Assembly (NCBI GenBank): GCA_026874595.1
Contig: CM049311.1
Coordinates: 68,491,453 to 68,555,452 of the forward strand
DNA: 64,000 nt
Direction: 5' to 3'
From: Sipunculus nudus
Taxonomy: Eukaryota > Annelida > Sipuncula > Golfingiida > Sipunculidae
Shown here: in pieces, positions 47,521 through 59,165 of the stretch
Numbering within the stretch: position 1 is the first letter of the stretch
How the letters are laid out: each line of letters begins with the position of its first letter
Translations under genes and position numbers: made by a program
The notes under the pieces: model-generated
What the model was told of the DNA's origin: nothing
Database searches by the model: none
The model's input: the letters and a program-made list of their open reading frames with translations, nothing else

Positions 47521-49222
47521 TATACAGGTAGTGCCACCAGTCTGCAGAAACTGGTGAAACACTCAATATATATCCAAAGAATCATGGCTATCAAGGCATT
47601 AGTTATTCAGATACTGAAGCTTTCATTTCAAATATTTGATTATTCTTGGGGGTACTTACTACCCCCTACTAATCAAATAGCTTGGAGAATATGGGTAACA
47701 GAGACCTAATTTCAGGTTTCCAAGGGGTTTTTTTCATGCACCTTAATGGCTGTCAAATCAGAAGATTCCAGGTCTAGTGGTTACGGTTTGTGTCCTGTTA
47801 ACAGATGACAGCTTCTTTGAAGGAATCAAAAATAGAGAAAAAAAATCATAAAAATTAGAAAAAAATATAAGTAGTGCCACCAGTTTGCAGGAACCGATGG
47901 AACACTCCATGATCAATTTTTTATCATTTTTTTTTATTATTCTAGGGGGTACTTACGAGCCCTATAGCTCGGAGAATATGGGTAACAGAGACCTAATTTC
48001 AGGTTTCCAAGGAGATTTTTTCATGGACCTCCCTGGATGTCAAGTAAGAAGATTCCATGTCTAGTGGTTACGATTTATGCACTGTTAAAGATGACAGCTT
48101 CTTTGAAGAAAAACAAAATTTAGAGAAAAAAAATCATAAAAATTAGAAAAAAATATAAGTAGTTCCACCAGTTTGCAGGAACCGATGGAACACTCCATGA
48201 TCATTTTTTTATCATTTTTTTTCATTATTCTAAGGGGTACTAACGAGCCCTATAGCTCGGAGAATATGGGTAACAGAGACCTAATTTCAGGTTTCCAAGG
48301 AGATTTTTTCATGGACCCCCCTGGATGTCAAGTAAGAAGATTCCATGTCTGGTGGGTACGATTTATGTACTGTTAACAAATGACAGTTTCTTTGAAGAAA
48401 AACAAAATATAGAGAAAAAAAATCGTAAAAATAAGAAAAAGCACAGGTGGCGCCAGCAGTTTGCAGGAACTGATGGAACACTCCATGATCAATATTCGTG
48501 CAAAAAATCATAGTGATCAATATGGCAGTTATTCAGATACTGGAGCTATGTATCAATTTTTTTATTGTTCTTGGGGGTACTTACGAGCCCCATAGCTCGA
48601 AGAATATGGGATACAAAGACCTATGTTCAGGTTTAAAAAAAGACACTTTTTATTTTTTTTTGTTCTGGGGGGGGGGGGGGGTACTTACGAGCCCCATAGT
48701 TCGGAGAAAATGGGTAGCAGAGACCTAATTTCAGCTTTCCAAGGAGATTTTTTCATGGACCTCCCTGAATGTCAAGTAAGAAGATTCAGGTTTCCAAGGA
48801 GATTTTTCATGGACCTCCCGAAAGTCCAGTTAGAAGATTAAATTTCTAGTGATTACAACTTGTGTCCTGTTAACAGATGACAGCTTCTTTGAACAATTAA
48901 AAATAAAGGAAAAATTCTATAAATTAGAAAAAAAATAAATGTAGCAGTCATTCAGATAATTGGACTTTTGTATCAATTTTTTTTATTATTCTGGGGGGGG
49001 GGGGGGGTGCTTACGAGCCCCATAGTTCGGAAAATATAGGCAACAGAGACCTAATTTTAGGTTTTCAAGGAGATTTTATTCATGGACCTCCATGGATGTC
49101 AAGTTTGAAGATTCCAGGTCCAGCTATTATAATTTGTGCCCTGTTTACGAACGGCCGGACAGACGACGGATAAAGAGTGATCGCTATAGCTCAGATGACT
49201 TTCAGTCAGCTGAGCTAAAAAT
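47521..49222 (+). mobile_element. Tandemly expanded dispersed repeat, ~285-bp units
   Basis: Successive blocks begin with the GTGCCACCAGTTTGCAGGAAC segment (47,530, 47,875, 48,165, 48,450) and each contains GGGGTACTTACGAGCCC, GAGACCTAATTTCAGG and GATGACAGCTTCTTTGAA. Blocks two and three are almost identical. Later blocks are truncated or nested, one with a 15-G run (48,667) and another near 48,983. The last block ends in ACGGCCGGACAGACGACGG, then GTCAGCTGAGCTAAAAAT, a SINE-like or non-LTR-like tail. Short frames inside (for example 48,325-48,513) are artefacts of the repeat. Confidence 0.85.
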
Positions 49223-49499
49223 CTGAGTACTTCCAGTGCGGGTTGAGTTAAAGGACCTAATTGCTTGTAGAGACAGAATGAACTGACTCAAAACTTTATT
49301 TGAAAAACAAAGATGTTAAGGGTTCAATCAGTGTGAGTTGTGTATAATGATATGGGAGTGGCGCATCCCAAGCAACATAGCAAGAGGCATATTAACAGCT
49401 GATGTATTAACTGTAAGCCTGGTCAGCGTATACATCAGCTGGATGGTCCTGTGATCTATACCTTAAAATCCCTAAATCCATAAGTTCCTTCTGCTGTTG

Positions 49500-49800
49500 A
49501 CAGGTGAGCAATATGTGGAAGGTGGAAGGTCTGGGATGAAACGTTTGGCCTAAAATGCATCAAAAATATTTTTAAAGAAGTGGTCCAGTGACCCTGACCT
49601 TTGGCCTCATGACCCCAAAAATGTTTTTACTTATACCGTTGGTTCATGTATAAGTCAAATTTGAAACAATTATGTCAATCCAAAGTGGAGTTTCATCCGT
49701 TAACACATTAGTGAACGGAGGGAAGGCATGACGGAGAGTAAGATAGACAGACGAACGGAGAGGGTTATTACTATAGGGCATCCACTTATTTAACACCAAA
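49500..49800 (+). mobile_element. Dispersed mollusc-type repeat fragment
   Basis: Contains CAGTGACCCTGACCTTTGGC, a GTCAATCCAAAGTGGAGTTT segment and an ACGGAGAG/GACAGACGAACGGAG tract followed by ACTATAGGGCATCC. This order is familiar from molluscan interspersed repeats. It has no coding capacity, and the borders are approximate. Confidence 0.5.
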
Positions 49801-49879
49801 GGTTAAACCAAATTGGAGAATATGATAGTATCAATATACTAATATTCGTAAATATTGATTTATATATATATGTTGAATT

Positions 49880-50226
49880 CCAATTTTGGAATATGACAGG
49901 TCATGGCCAATATTCCAGGCAAAATTTCATGTCAATCCATGAATTAAATATAAAAATTCGGAGGGTTTGTATCAACACTGTTTTTTTTTTTGGGGGGGGG
50001 GGGGGGGAGGGGACTTATAAGCCCCATAGTTCGGAGAATATGGGACGCAATGACCTCATTTCAGGATTCAAAGGAGACTTTCATTGACCTCCCTGGCTGT
50101 TCCCTTAGAGGTTTCTAGGGTCAGCGGTTACGATTTGTGCCTTGCTAACGGCCGGCCGGCCGAAAGGACGCCGGACAATGCGCCATTCCTTTACCTAAGT
50201 TGGCTTTCAGTAAGCTGAATTAAAAA
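49880..50226 (+). mobile_element. Single copy of the ~285-bp repeat family
   Basis: Contains GAGCCCCATAG-like GCCCCATAGTTCGGAGAAT, GACCTCATTTCAGG and the tail GGCCGGCCGGCCGAAAGGAC, then AAGCTGAATTAAAAA, the same order as at 47,521-49,222. A T12/G16 run lies at 49,980-50,007. Being unduplicated, it shows the basic unit of the family. Confidence 0.75.
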
Positions 50227-50857
50227 CCAGTTCATTCTTAAACATAGTACAGGAGTACAGAAAAAAATACGGCACCAGACGCAAAAAAAAAATAAGTGGA
50301 TATTATTATATATCCAAGATCTGATAAGTCGAAAAAGGGGGCACGTCCCCTCTAAGCTGGCCACTGAACCATTACGAGACCATCCCAGTAAAAGACATGT
50401 TCAGCTTCTCAATGGTGGCCGCACGCAGTAGTGATAAATTAATTTAGCAGCAGATGGACACCTACAGGTGGAGCTGGCAACAATAATATTAAAATTAAAT
50501 CAGCCAAAGATATGTGAATTAACAACGACATATATCAAGAACTTAAACATTTTCATATTTTTACATGCTCGACAAAATGATTGACAATGTAAAATATTAA
50601 CAACCTACCACATAACTGCTAATATACCTAAACCATGCTTTGAGGCTGCACATACAGTAAAATTGTACGAAAAAGTGTGTTATATTTGGTTTCGTTGTAC
50701 ACTGTTCACTGTTGTACACTGTTGTATGCTACATTTTTCTTCCTAGATTTTACAATTTTTTTTTCATAAAATGGCAGTAACGAAATTGAAAAATTATGCT
50801 AAACGTTGTTAAAAAGCCAAGGCCACTGACCACATGTGTAACATGTACCACGGCAGA
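50227..50857. other. Unannotated DNA
   Basis: A-rich patches, no gene recognised. TGTACACTGTTCACTGTTGT near 50,696 is a short local repeat. Confidence 0.5.
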
Positions 50858-51067
50858 CAGAAGCGGATCCAGGGGGAAGGGGGTTCCAGGGGGTCCGGAC
50901 CCCCCCTTTTTCATCAGAAACAACGTTTTTTAAGGGCTTCAGACAAAATTTTGCCGCCTGGTCCCCCCCCCTTTTTTCAGACCTGAGGACCTTTTTTTAG
51001 GGTTTTCATTTGTCCTCCTGGGTTGGACCCCCCCCTTCCCTTTTCCTAAATCCTGGATCCGCTCCTG
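50858..51067. mobile_element. hAT-like MITE, copy 2
   Basis: The left terminus CAGAAGCGGATCCAGG and the right terminus, reverse complemented, CAGGAGCGGATCCAGG differ at one position, giving 16-bp inverted ends. Inside are C-rich tracts. GGCAGACA overlaps the left edge and GGCAGATA follows the right edge, a possible 8-bp target duplication (one mismatch), although placing it requires trimming the termini. A second copy is at 15,742-15,921. At 210 bp it cannot encode a transposase. Confidence 0.7.
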
Positions 51068-52470
51068 GCAGATAATAATCGGGTAATCGTCCCTGAAATA
51101 TTTTGTAAACATGTTGAACCTTCGAAGAGTCAGCCAAGGCCACTGATCACAAGTATAAAATATTACATGTCACACAATGGTCGGACGATGCTTGGCAATT
51201 ATGGCATCTGGTGAATTATATGGCAAGAACTGACCTTTAACTTTAATTGTGAAAAAGTCCACGCGTCTACATGAAACCGCCAAAAGCAAGTCCGGTCACG
51301 TAGCAACTGAAATGAATTCGTGTTTTCTCGAGGGATTTTCATTTTTAAAACACTAAGAACAATACTACTCCAATCTTCCCGAAATTAATTTTCTGTAAAT
51401 CGGTAGGATTGTTTGTAAAAATCTTTAAACACATAACACGTGTGTCGTTAATCATATCAATGATGTAATTCATTGTCACTTAGTTGTCATGGCGTTGAGA
51501 GCTATTACAGATTTTTAATTATTTTCACACAGAAGTTTGGGGCTAAATAGTTTCCATGATCATAAATATTTCTTCCTAATAGTGTTATATATTGTTTTAT
51601 TATTTTACAGCTAGACTATCAATATGAAGTTTATTTACATCTGAAATAAATTATGACCTGCCTGTGACGAGTGGTTTTTAATTTTTTTTCCACTTTTGCG
51701 TAAGTAATTACTAATACAAAAGCATATCTATTCTTACCAAACAAACTTGTTAAACGTACCAAGAGTTTCTTTTTCGATCAATATTATAAAAGCCACATTT
51801 AGATATTATGAAAACAAGTTAATTTTAAAGTTACTATTTGACAGGAGAAAGAGGCGTTGAATATTCGAAAACATTAAAGATATTTTCTACATTTTGACTT
51901 TAACCAAATAAAATATTCGCTGAGCCACCCGGTACCGGTGAAAATTCATTAAATTCATAACGGTCTGTCTGTTTTGGCAAATATTATGTTGTACACTGGT
52001 AAAACAAGTTTAGGTATGAAAAAGTAATTTGAAGACGCGATCAGACACCTATCCTTTAATACTGTTATCGAGTAGTACAGATACATTCTTTTAATATGTT
52101 TTGTGAAACTTAAGGATCGTGTCATTAAAAGGATCGCTAAATATAATAAAAATGTTATAGGTAAAGAGCAGGTGTTAAACTTGTGTATGCGTTCCGTAAG
52201 ATTTGGGTTACGATTTCGCTTTTAAAAACGGACGCCTGCTCCATCATTCTGACATCCCAGATTCTGATCAACGACCAAAAAAGCGTGAAGTGATAAATGA
52301 TGTAATCTCCCCTTTATAAAGCCTGCCTTAAGGAATGTGTGGAAATAAAAAATATTTTATATCTTGTATTGACCGCAGACGACAATTATTATTTGTCCTT
52401 AAAAAAAGACAATCCTGTGAGAGGGCAAAACGTTCATAACTGCGGATTATTTGCTTTCGGAATCATGTTC

Positions 52471-52475
<5 letters not shown>
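51068..52475. other. Unannotated AT-rich DNA
   Basis: No gene, RNA or repeat that I can support. A 78-codon frame that starts at 52,339 only extends through the following TA tract. Confidence 0.5.

Positions 52476-52556
<81 letters not shown>
52476..52556. repeat. (TA)n microsatellite
   Basis: About 80 bp of TA with one TATTATA break. It supplies the TA target next to the pogo-like element and generates Tyr-Ile frames on both strands. Confidence 0.95.
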
Positions 52557-52558
<2 letters not shown>

Positions 52559-52561
<3 letters not shown>

Positions 52562-53885
52562 TCGAACCTCTATAATGTGGGCACCCTTGGGACTTGATCA
52601 AAGTGCCCACTTTATAGAGGTGCCCACTATATGGAGGTAATGGCCAGCACATGAGTGCTGCCTCCTAGTATGATATATTGCTATAATTACTCATGTTTTG
52701 AGATTACTAAATTAACTAATTTCATGTATCATCTCTCTTTATTTAATAATAGGATTTTCAGTGAAATTTTATTTCTAATTATCAAGACATTTGTTCGAAA
52801 ATATGTATTTTATTACACAAACGTATGGACAAAAAATAAGCACAATAAAAAGGAAGCTATGTGCAAATGGTCTAAAAGATAGCTGAACTGGTATATATTT
52901 ATATTCAGCATGTGGTATTTAGCATTAGCATTGATAGTAATTATTCTTAATAAAATATTGTTTGAAATCTAGTCATTTTCTGATAAAAATAATACACACA
53001 TAAAAAAGCAAAGACAACATTCTATATAAAGGTGACAAGTATGTAAAAAAACATTAATCCAGTCACTGGAAGTCCATAAAACATTTGAAGTGTGTGATAC
53101 ACTTGGAATGAATGTGTTAAATTGTCACAATTCTTATTTCTTGGTGAAAATGTCTGTGATTGTATATTGTTTGGAGCCAAGTGCACGTTGTAGCTTTGCA
53201 TTTGCTATTTGAGAGTCTAGGTTGAACACCATTTTAACAGTATGAATCGTTATGTAACAACTGTTAAATAAACACTGCCCTAGTCTAGTGGGCTTGTATT
53301 CGGACTACCAGTGATGGGCCAGAGGGGCATTTATCTGTGTCACCTAATCACAGAGTATTAACTGTGTGAATTAGCAGGGCTTCCTTCCACTCATGGAAGC
53401 TAAACAAACAAATATTAATTAATTAGCACTGGGCATCTAGTCTGGGGTGATCTCTGACTTGAGCCAATGCAGGCATATAAAATCTAGTTAGTATGCATGC
53501 ATCCCAAGCTAAGTCTTGAAGCAAGTAGATTATAATCTTTATAATGCAATGTTCACTTATACACCTCTAAGTTTGGTTCATTTGTTTTGATTTTTATTAT
53601 TAAACTTTATGATTATTATTAATAAATAATTTAGAATTAAAATTATCTTAATAGCTTTAAACGTACTATCAAAAAGGCTTACAAAGTTGATATAATGAGA
53701 TAGTTCAACCTTAAAAATCCGTGAGGTGCCCACATTAGCTCTCGAAAACTGCACACTTTACAGAATATAGAGGTGCCCACATTAGCTAAACATTATAAAG
53801 AGAAGAAAAAATGGGACTGCCCAAAAGTGCCCACTTTACAGAGGTGCCCACTTTATAGGGGTGCCCACTAGGAGAGGTTCCACTG
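52559..53885. mobile_element. pogo/Tigger-like non-autonomous DNA transposon
   Basis: The left end is CAGTCGAACCTCTATAAT and the right end, reverse complemented, is CAGTGGAACCTCTCCTAG; both are flanked by TA (52,557-52,558 and 53,886-53,887), the target duplication of the Tc1/mariner superfamily. CAGTNGAACCTC ends are characteristic of pogo/Tigger relatives. Near both ends GTGCCCAC words recur. At the left, CCTCTATAATGTGGGCAC (52,567-52,584) pairs with GTGCCCACTTTATAGAGG (52,603-52,620). The right side has several AGGTGCCCACATTAGCT copies. The 1.3-kb interior has no frame resembling a DDE transposase, so it depends on a related element. Confidence 0.75.
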
Positions 53886-53887
53886 TA

Positions 53888-55750
53888 GATAGATAATATA
53901 AAACGCAGTACATCAAAACATGTGCATGTGTTAATGAAAACCTTGGTTTGAAAATGTAGGAAATTAAGTGTGAATTTCGGCAATAGTACGCAGTAAACCG
54001 AAAGGCAGTATAAATTAAAGTAGGACAAATATTCAGACGGGTTAAACACTCTTGTAATTTGGCAAAGTGTGCGCATAACGTTAACATCAAGGTCAAGCTG
54101 CATTGTTAGGTCTTGCATTTAGTACCTGGGTCACGTGGCCGCTACACCGCGCGGTGTGCGGAATAATTTTCTCCCATTTACTCGCAAGTCAGGGTTCAAT
54201 ATTTCGAGTTCCTCGATGATGATAAAAAAATTGTTGATTGAAAATTAATTGAAACGAAAAAAAAAATTCTCTGCATTTATGTTCGCATAACGCATACCAC
54301 ATTCCATAAAATTATCGTTTTATGAAAAAAAATCAGTTGATCTACATGAAAAATTAGCGAAATGTGAAATGTCATAGATGTAATCCATAATTTAAAGCAG
54401 AAATCTTGGAAAATGGTATTATTTATATTATTGGACGAACTGTATGAATCTAATTAGACGTAACAACTATTCCCAAAGACAGCTTTTATTTCAATTGGAA
54501 AACACAAGGTAATTAAAAAAAAATACGCGTAGGATGAAAGAACTGAGGGATAGGTATCCGAACGGGTCATATATTAAAAAAAACAGGAAAAAAGTGTCTT
54601 ACAAAATTGCGAACAGAAACTTTTCCTCTGCTTTCTCTGTTTCCTGAATTAATTTAAATTATTTCTCATTTTAAATCCATAAGAGGTAAGTTTACTTCGA
54701 AAGCGAAGAGGACTCGATTAAAAAAATATTATATTAGACATTTCCAAAAAAAAATTAGCGACACCTATCTGCAACACTGGAAATGAGTGTATCTTAAAGG
54801 TATATCACACTACATTGTCTTGGAAAAAGCCTATAATTCCAAAGGTTTCACTTGATAAAGGTCGCTTTATTGATTCATTGAAGCCGAACACACAAGACGA
54901 TCATTAGACAGCCCGCACGCTCTTAGAAAAGATGAGTCCTTTGCACCTCCTTGTGTCCACCTGGTTTTCGAGTATTTTATTCACATTTTACGTTTATTTT
55001 TACATTAATTAAGGTACTGAGTAGTATACTACATGGAAACAAAGTACCACATAAAATAAAAGATCTCATTGAAAATAAAGCTAGGGGGAATCAAGACCAA
55101 ACTGCAGGTGAGCAGCATGTCAAATCAGTACGTCAATGCACCCTAGTCATTCAGTAACCATGCATCTGCTGTGAAAATTCAGAAAACCTCCTGCGGAATG
55201 TCTTCAATACCAGTAAACAAGCTGCGTCAACAGTCACGACAGCAGCTGGTCAGTCTACCGTCATGTTTTATACAGTCAGTGATTTTAAATGTTTTGTTCA
55301 GTTTCCTGCTAATTCAAGTGCCCAAACTGAGTTTTTACAAAAAAATAGATCGCTTTAGTTGCTTTAACCGCGCCTGACCTTCCTTGACATTGGCCTCGGT
55401 TCTGATCCTTTATAGTCCTTAGAAGGGTCACCTGATCTATCGGGCTTTCTTAGTCCCGGCTTTAAGGCGCCATTATACCACGGCCTTGACGTCCGCTGGC
55501 ATGTAAAAACCTTTTAAAATATCTGCTACTTTTACAAAGGGCATGTATAAAACGCTGGCTCTTTTAATAAACCATGAACCCGTTATCATGCAGGTCAATA
55601 ATACCACCTTGAAGTAATATTGTAATTATTAACCAGTTTATGGAATGTGCGGAACCTCCAGTGACGTGATAGTGTAACACGTGTTTTCTCATTTACAGGA
55701 ACCACGTGCAAAAAACATAGCTAGACTAGTACATTCATAAGCGTTATACC

Positions 55751-55755
<5 letters not shown>
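53888..55755. other. Unannotated AT-rich DNA
   Basis: Minus frames at 53,786-54,118 begin outside the pogo-like element and run into its terminus, so they are not genes. Two 68-codon plus frames at 54,951-55,377 have no motif. The remainder is AT-rich with long A runs. Confidence 0.5.

Positions 55756-55804
<49 letters not shown>
55756..55804. repeat. (TA)n microsatellite
   Basis: An uninterrupted TA tract of about 49 bp. Confidence 0.95.
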
Positions 55805-55808
<4 letters not shown>

Positions 55809-57450
55809 GCTATCACAAATTCTGATATTATATTTTACACAACAGTAATGTCTTCATTGTGCTGGATTACAAAGAACTATTTTAATATTATGTCACGCTA
55901 TGCTTAATTAGATTATTGAAATGATATTAGATAATATTAGATAGAAAAGATAAACTTGAGTCGATATGATCAATTACATCAAATAAGATTACAATGGGTG
56001 TGTTAGGTTGAGAGAGAGAGAGAGTATACTTATTTTACCTTATCAGGTCATGTTTATCATAAGAACGGTGGGGGCATATTTTACTTGTTTGTGTATATCA
56101 TGTGGCCGGATTTACAGTAGACGTTCTTTAGTTTTAAAGGAGCAATTTTCCATTGAACAACAAAAATCATATCTTGATCTTATAGTCAGAGATGAAAGTC
56201 TTGAATACAATGGACACAGAGAGATGGCTAGAGAAGATTGACCAGGGACTTTATTTCGAGGGCCGCATACTGCTACATTAACATGTATTTTGGACTGCTC
56301 CAAGGCGGCCTGACCAGGGACATGCCGACAAAATCTGTCTCTGCCACAGGCTTCATCCAAATCGATTCATCATTTTCACAAGAAGATACATATAAGCCTA
56401 GACTTTCTTCTGGTTCAATGAAAACTGCTTCATGCGGCTTAATGTAATTTCCTGCTAGCTGACCCAAATTGAGATGAATGTTGCAAAAAAATTTCAAACT
56501 TACAATGCCTTAACATTGAATTACTAATGAGACAAGGTACCGTGTGCAATAGGCACAGACCAAAATCAGTACAGTTTTGTGAACTTTCCTAGAAGGACCT
56601 TGCTTAATTTCTGTTCGACAGCCATCCACATAATTGAGTCACTGTGCAGAAGTCCTTCACATTCATTATATAATTTCTAAAATTGACATCTTACATTACT
56701 ATCCACACATAAATTGGTCTGTAATGTTACTTCCTCTATGCTGGTCTCTGAATTCCCCTGTAGATGGGTCTCTTAATCATTTCCTCCCTGGTTTGGTATT
56801 TAATCGATTCCCTATGATCGCCAATGATCTCTGATTTCCTAGAGTTTGGAGTAAAATTTCCTTTAGTATTTTGTCTTTAATTCCTTTTGTAAATTAGTTT
56901 CTGTCAAAGCTTCTCTCCATTCTGATATCGGACTGATTCATCCTTTAGATTTAATTGAGACTAATTCCTTAATTATATGTATATATATATATATAAACTT
57001 TGGTTGCCTTTTTATTTGCGAGGTTTTTATACTCGCGATATTCGTGAAATTTGATTTATCGCAAAAATAAAGCCTTCGTGAATAAGAGGTCGCATGGTTG
57101 AAGGAAAGTTGACACGTGAAAGATTGATATAATGAATAATAATCTATATTATATCTTTAAGGATTGCACTTTTAATTATATCAAATCTTTCAAATTATCT
57201 GACATAAATGAGTGATAATTTCCTCTTAGTCGATGTTCCCTAGGGTCTCCGTGTAATTATTTAGATTTCGCCCGTTAATTATTAATAAAATTTATAGTTA
57301 TATACCTACTCTGTGTAAGTCTTTTGTATGGTGAGAACGCGAAAATGGATACCTCGCGACACACTGGAAAATGAATATAGCGAAATTATAACCTCTCGAA
57401 CATATAAACCTAAATTATATTTTTATGTGTCTGTTTGTCTGTCTCTCTCT
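55805..57450. other. Unannotated, with an overlapping-frame patch at 56,008-56,497
   Basis: The patch has open frames on both strands (plus 56,008-56,241 and 56,238-56,447; minus 56,112-56,360 and 56,273-56,497). The minus frame 56,273-56,497 (74 codons) has balanced composition and might be a fragment of a decayed coding sequence, continued out of frame by 56,112-56,360, but no family is recognised. A short GA run lies at 56,010-56,024. The rest is AT-rich. Confidence 0.4.
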
Positions 57451-57467
57451 CTATATATATATGTATG

Positions 57468-57515
<48 letters not shown>

Positions 57516-57533
57516 CATAATTTATGTATATAT
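57451..57533. repeat. (TA)n / TATG microsatellite
   Basis: TA-rich tract with TATGTA and ACATAATTTATGTA interruptions, adjoining a short CT run (57,438-57,450). It produces a Tyr-Ile frame at 57,328-57,588. Confidence 0.9.
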
Positions 57534-58880
57534 ATTATTTTTTAATCAATGGAAACCAAAATCAAGATGGCTTAATCATAACATATAAATCCCATCATTT
57601 ATATGTATGATAGCTATTTCCCTCTATATCGCCCAGAAAAGGATTTAGACGATAAAATAATCATTGATTCCATACATTGATTCCATAATTGCGTTTATTC
57701 TTTTGAATGAATGTGTTTGTGCATTTATGGACGGCCCGGTGTAATTTATATCAAAATTGTGTCCAAAACTAACACCGAATTTAAAAAAATTTGAATAATT
57801 TAACTAATTTTCATTTAAAGCCCAGTGGAGTGGTCTTTTTGTGATTGCTGTGGTTTCAGCCCAATTAGTGTCATGTTTATCCTCCATGTTTAGTTCACTT
57901 AACGTCTGCAGGATAATCAATCAGTCACTATTTGCAATTCTACCATGTCAATTTTTTTATTCTTCGTAGTATGAATACTATTTATGAAGCTGTTGAGATT
58001 ATATTATACTTTTTATATACAAAATCGAAATATTTCTTCCTCCATACGAACTGACATTTACCTTGAAAAAATAGAGCGTTTTCATAACACTGAAAGAGCG
58101 TTTATCGTATACCCAAAGTGTCATCAAGGCTGTTATAATGTTAATGGGAACATGGATGCTCAGCAGTGTTTTTTTTTGGTGTGGTCGGTCAGGGATATCT
58201 TATTCATTTGATCCCTTGAATTTAATACAACACTGAAACTGCGCTGTCTCTAATGAGCCAAAAGCTGTCTAATTTTACATACCTCAGTAACCCTGAGATA
58301 AGCGGGTCCTCTTACCAGGCAGACATGCTTGGTCATATTAATTTTCTTAGCAGTCGTCGCCTGAAGCACTCCGATATTTATACAGAATATGTCTGTTCTC
58401 CTGAGATTTCACCTTATTTATAAACAAACTAGTGTACAATTTTCCAAGGATGGTACTGATAAAAAATAAAGATTCGTCTCATGTAAAAATTGCACAGAAT
58501 GTGTTGTTCTTCTCCTTAGGGGTTTCATCTAGTTTATGATTCAATTTACCAATTTGTAAACCGTTGCCTGTTTACCCAGGGTACCTGGTAAAATCATTTT
58601 CTAAATTCTTTTCATCACACTTAACAGACCTAGTTCACTTGACTTCAGCTCTGTTATTTGTCCAGAGACGCTATGTCGGTAGATAATATTATTTTATTGT
58701 GCTTATAACATACATCGCTGTTCAGCCGTGTCCAGGACGTTAAATTATCTAAGGTTATTATTTATTTTAAATAGGTCTGAAAGGTGTTTATTTTTCCGGT
58801 TTGTTATATAATATTTATTTACTTTATTTTTTGGGTTCATCAGTATGAAAATATAAAGAAACTAGAAAAACACTAAGGAA
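57534..58880. other. Unannotated AT-rich DNA
   Basis: A 75-codon frame at 57,984-58,211 is not recognised. No repeat that I can define. Confidence 0.5.
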
Positions 58881-59165
58881 GCACACACCTCCGCTCATTA
58901 TCCCAATATGGCATTGTCAGAAATGCAGCATTTTCCCTTAAAAAAAATCCTGGATTCAGTTAGTGACCCGGATCATAAATAAATGTAATCAATTTTTTTT
59001 TGTATTATTGCCGAGCTATCCTAGAAATTTCATCAAAGTCCGTTAATAACTTTTTGAGAAATATTGCTAACAAACCATGACAAACAATCAGACAAACAAG
59101 CAAACAGACAAACAAACAATCGCCGGCTAATACATAACCCCTTAGGCGGAGGTTATTATGACTCA
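58881..59165 (+). mobile_element. RTE/SINE-like dispersed repeat tail
   Basis: Carries GAAATTTCATCAAAGTCCGT, AACTTTTTGAGAAATATTGC, a (ACAAACA)n-like run with CAGACAAACAAGCAAACAG, and the ending CGGCTAATACATAACC, then GGCGGAGGTTATTATG. This layout is widespread among invertebrate interspersed repeats. The copy is 5' truncated and has no coding part. Related but more decayed copies lie at 36,590-36,965. Confidence 0.6.

Noticed and set aside
56112-56497. Pair of minus-strand frames that might form one frameshifted coding remnant
   Set aside because: Composition is plausible, but no family is recognised and the joining frame is arbitrary; not enough to call a pseudogene.
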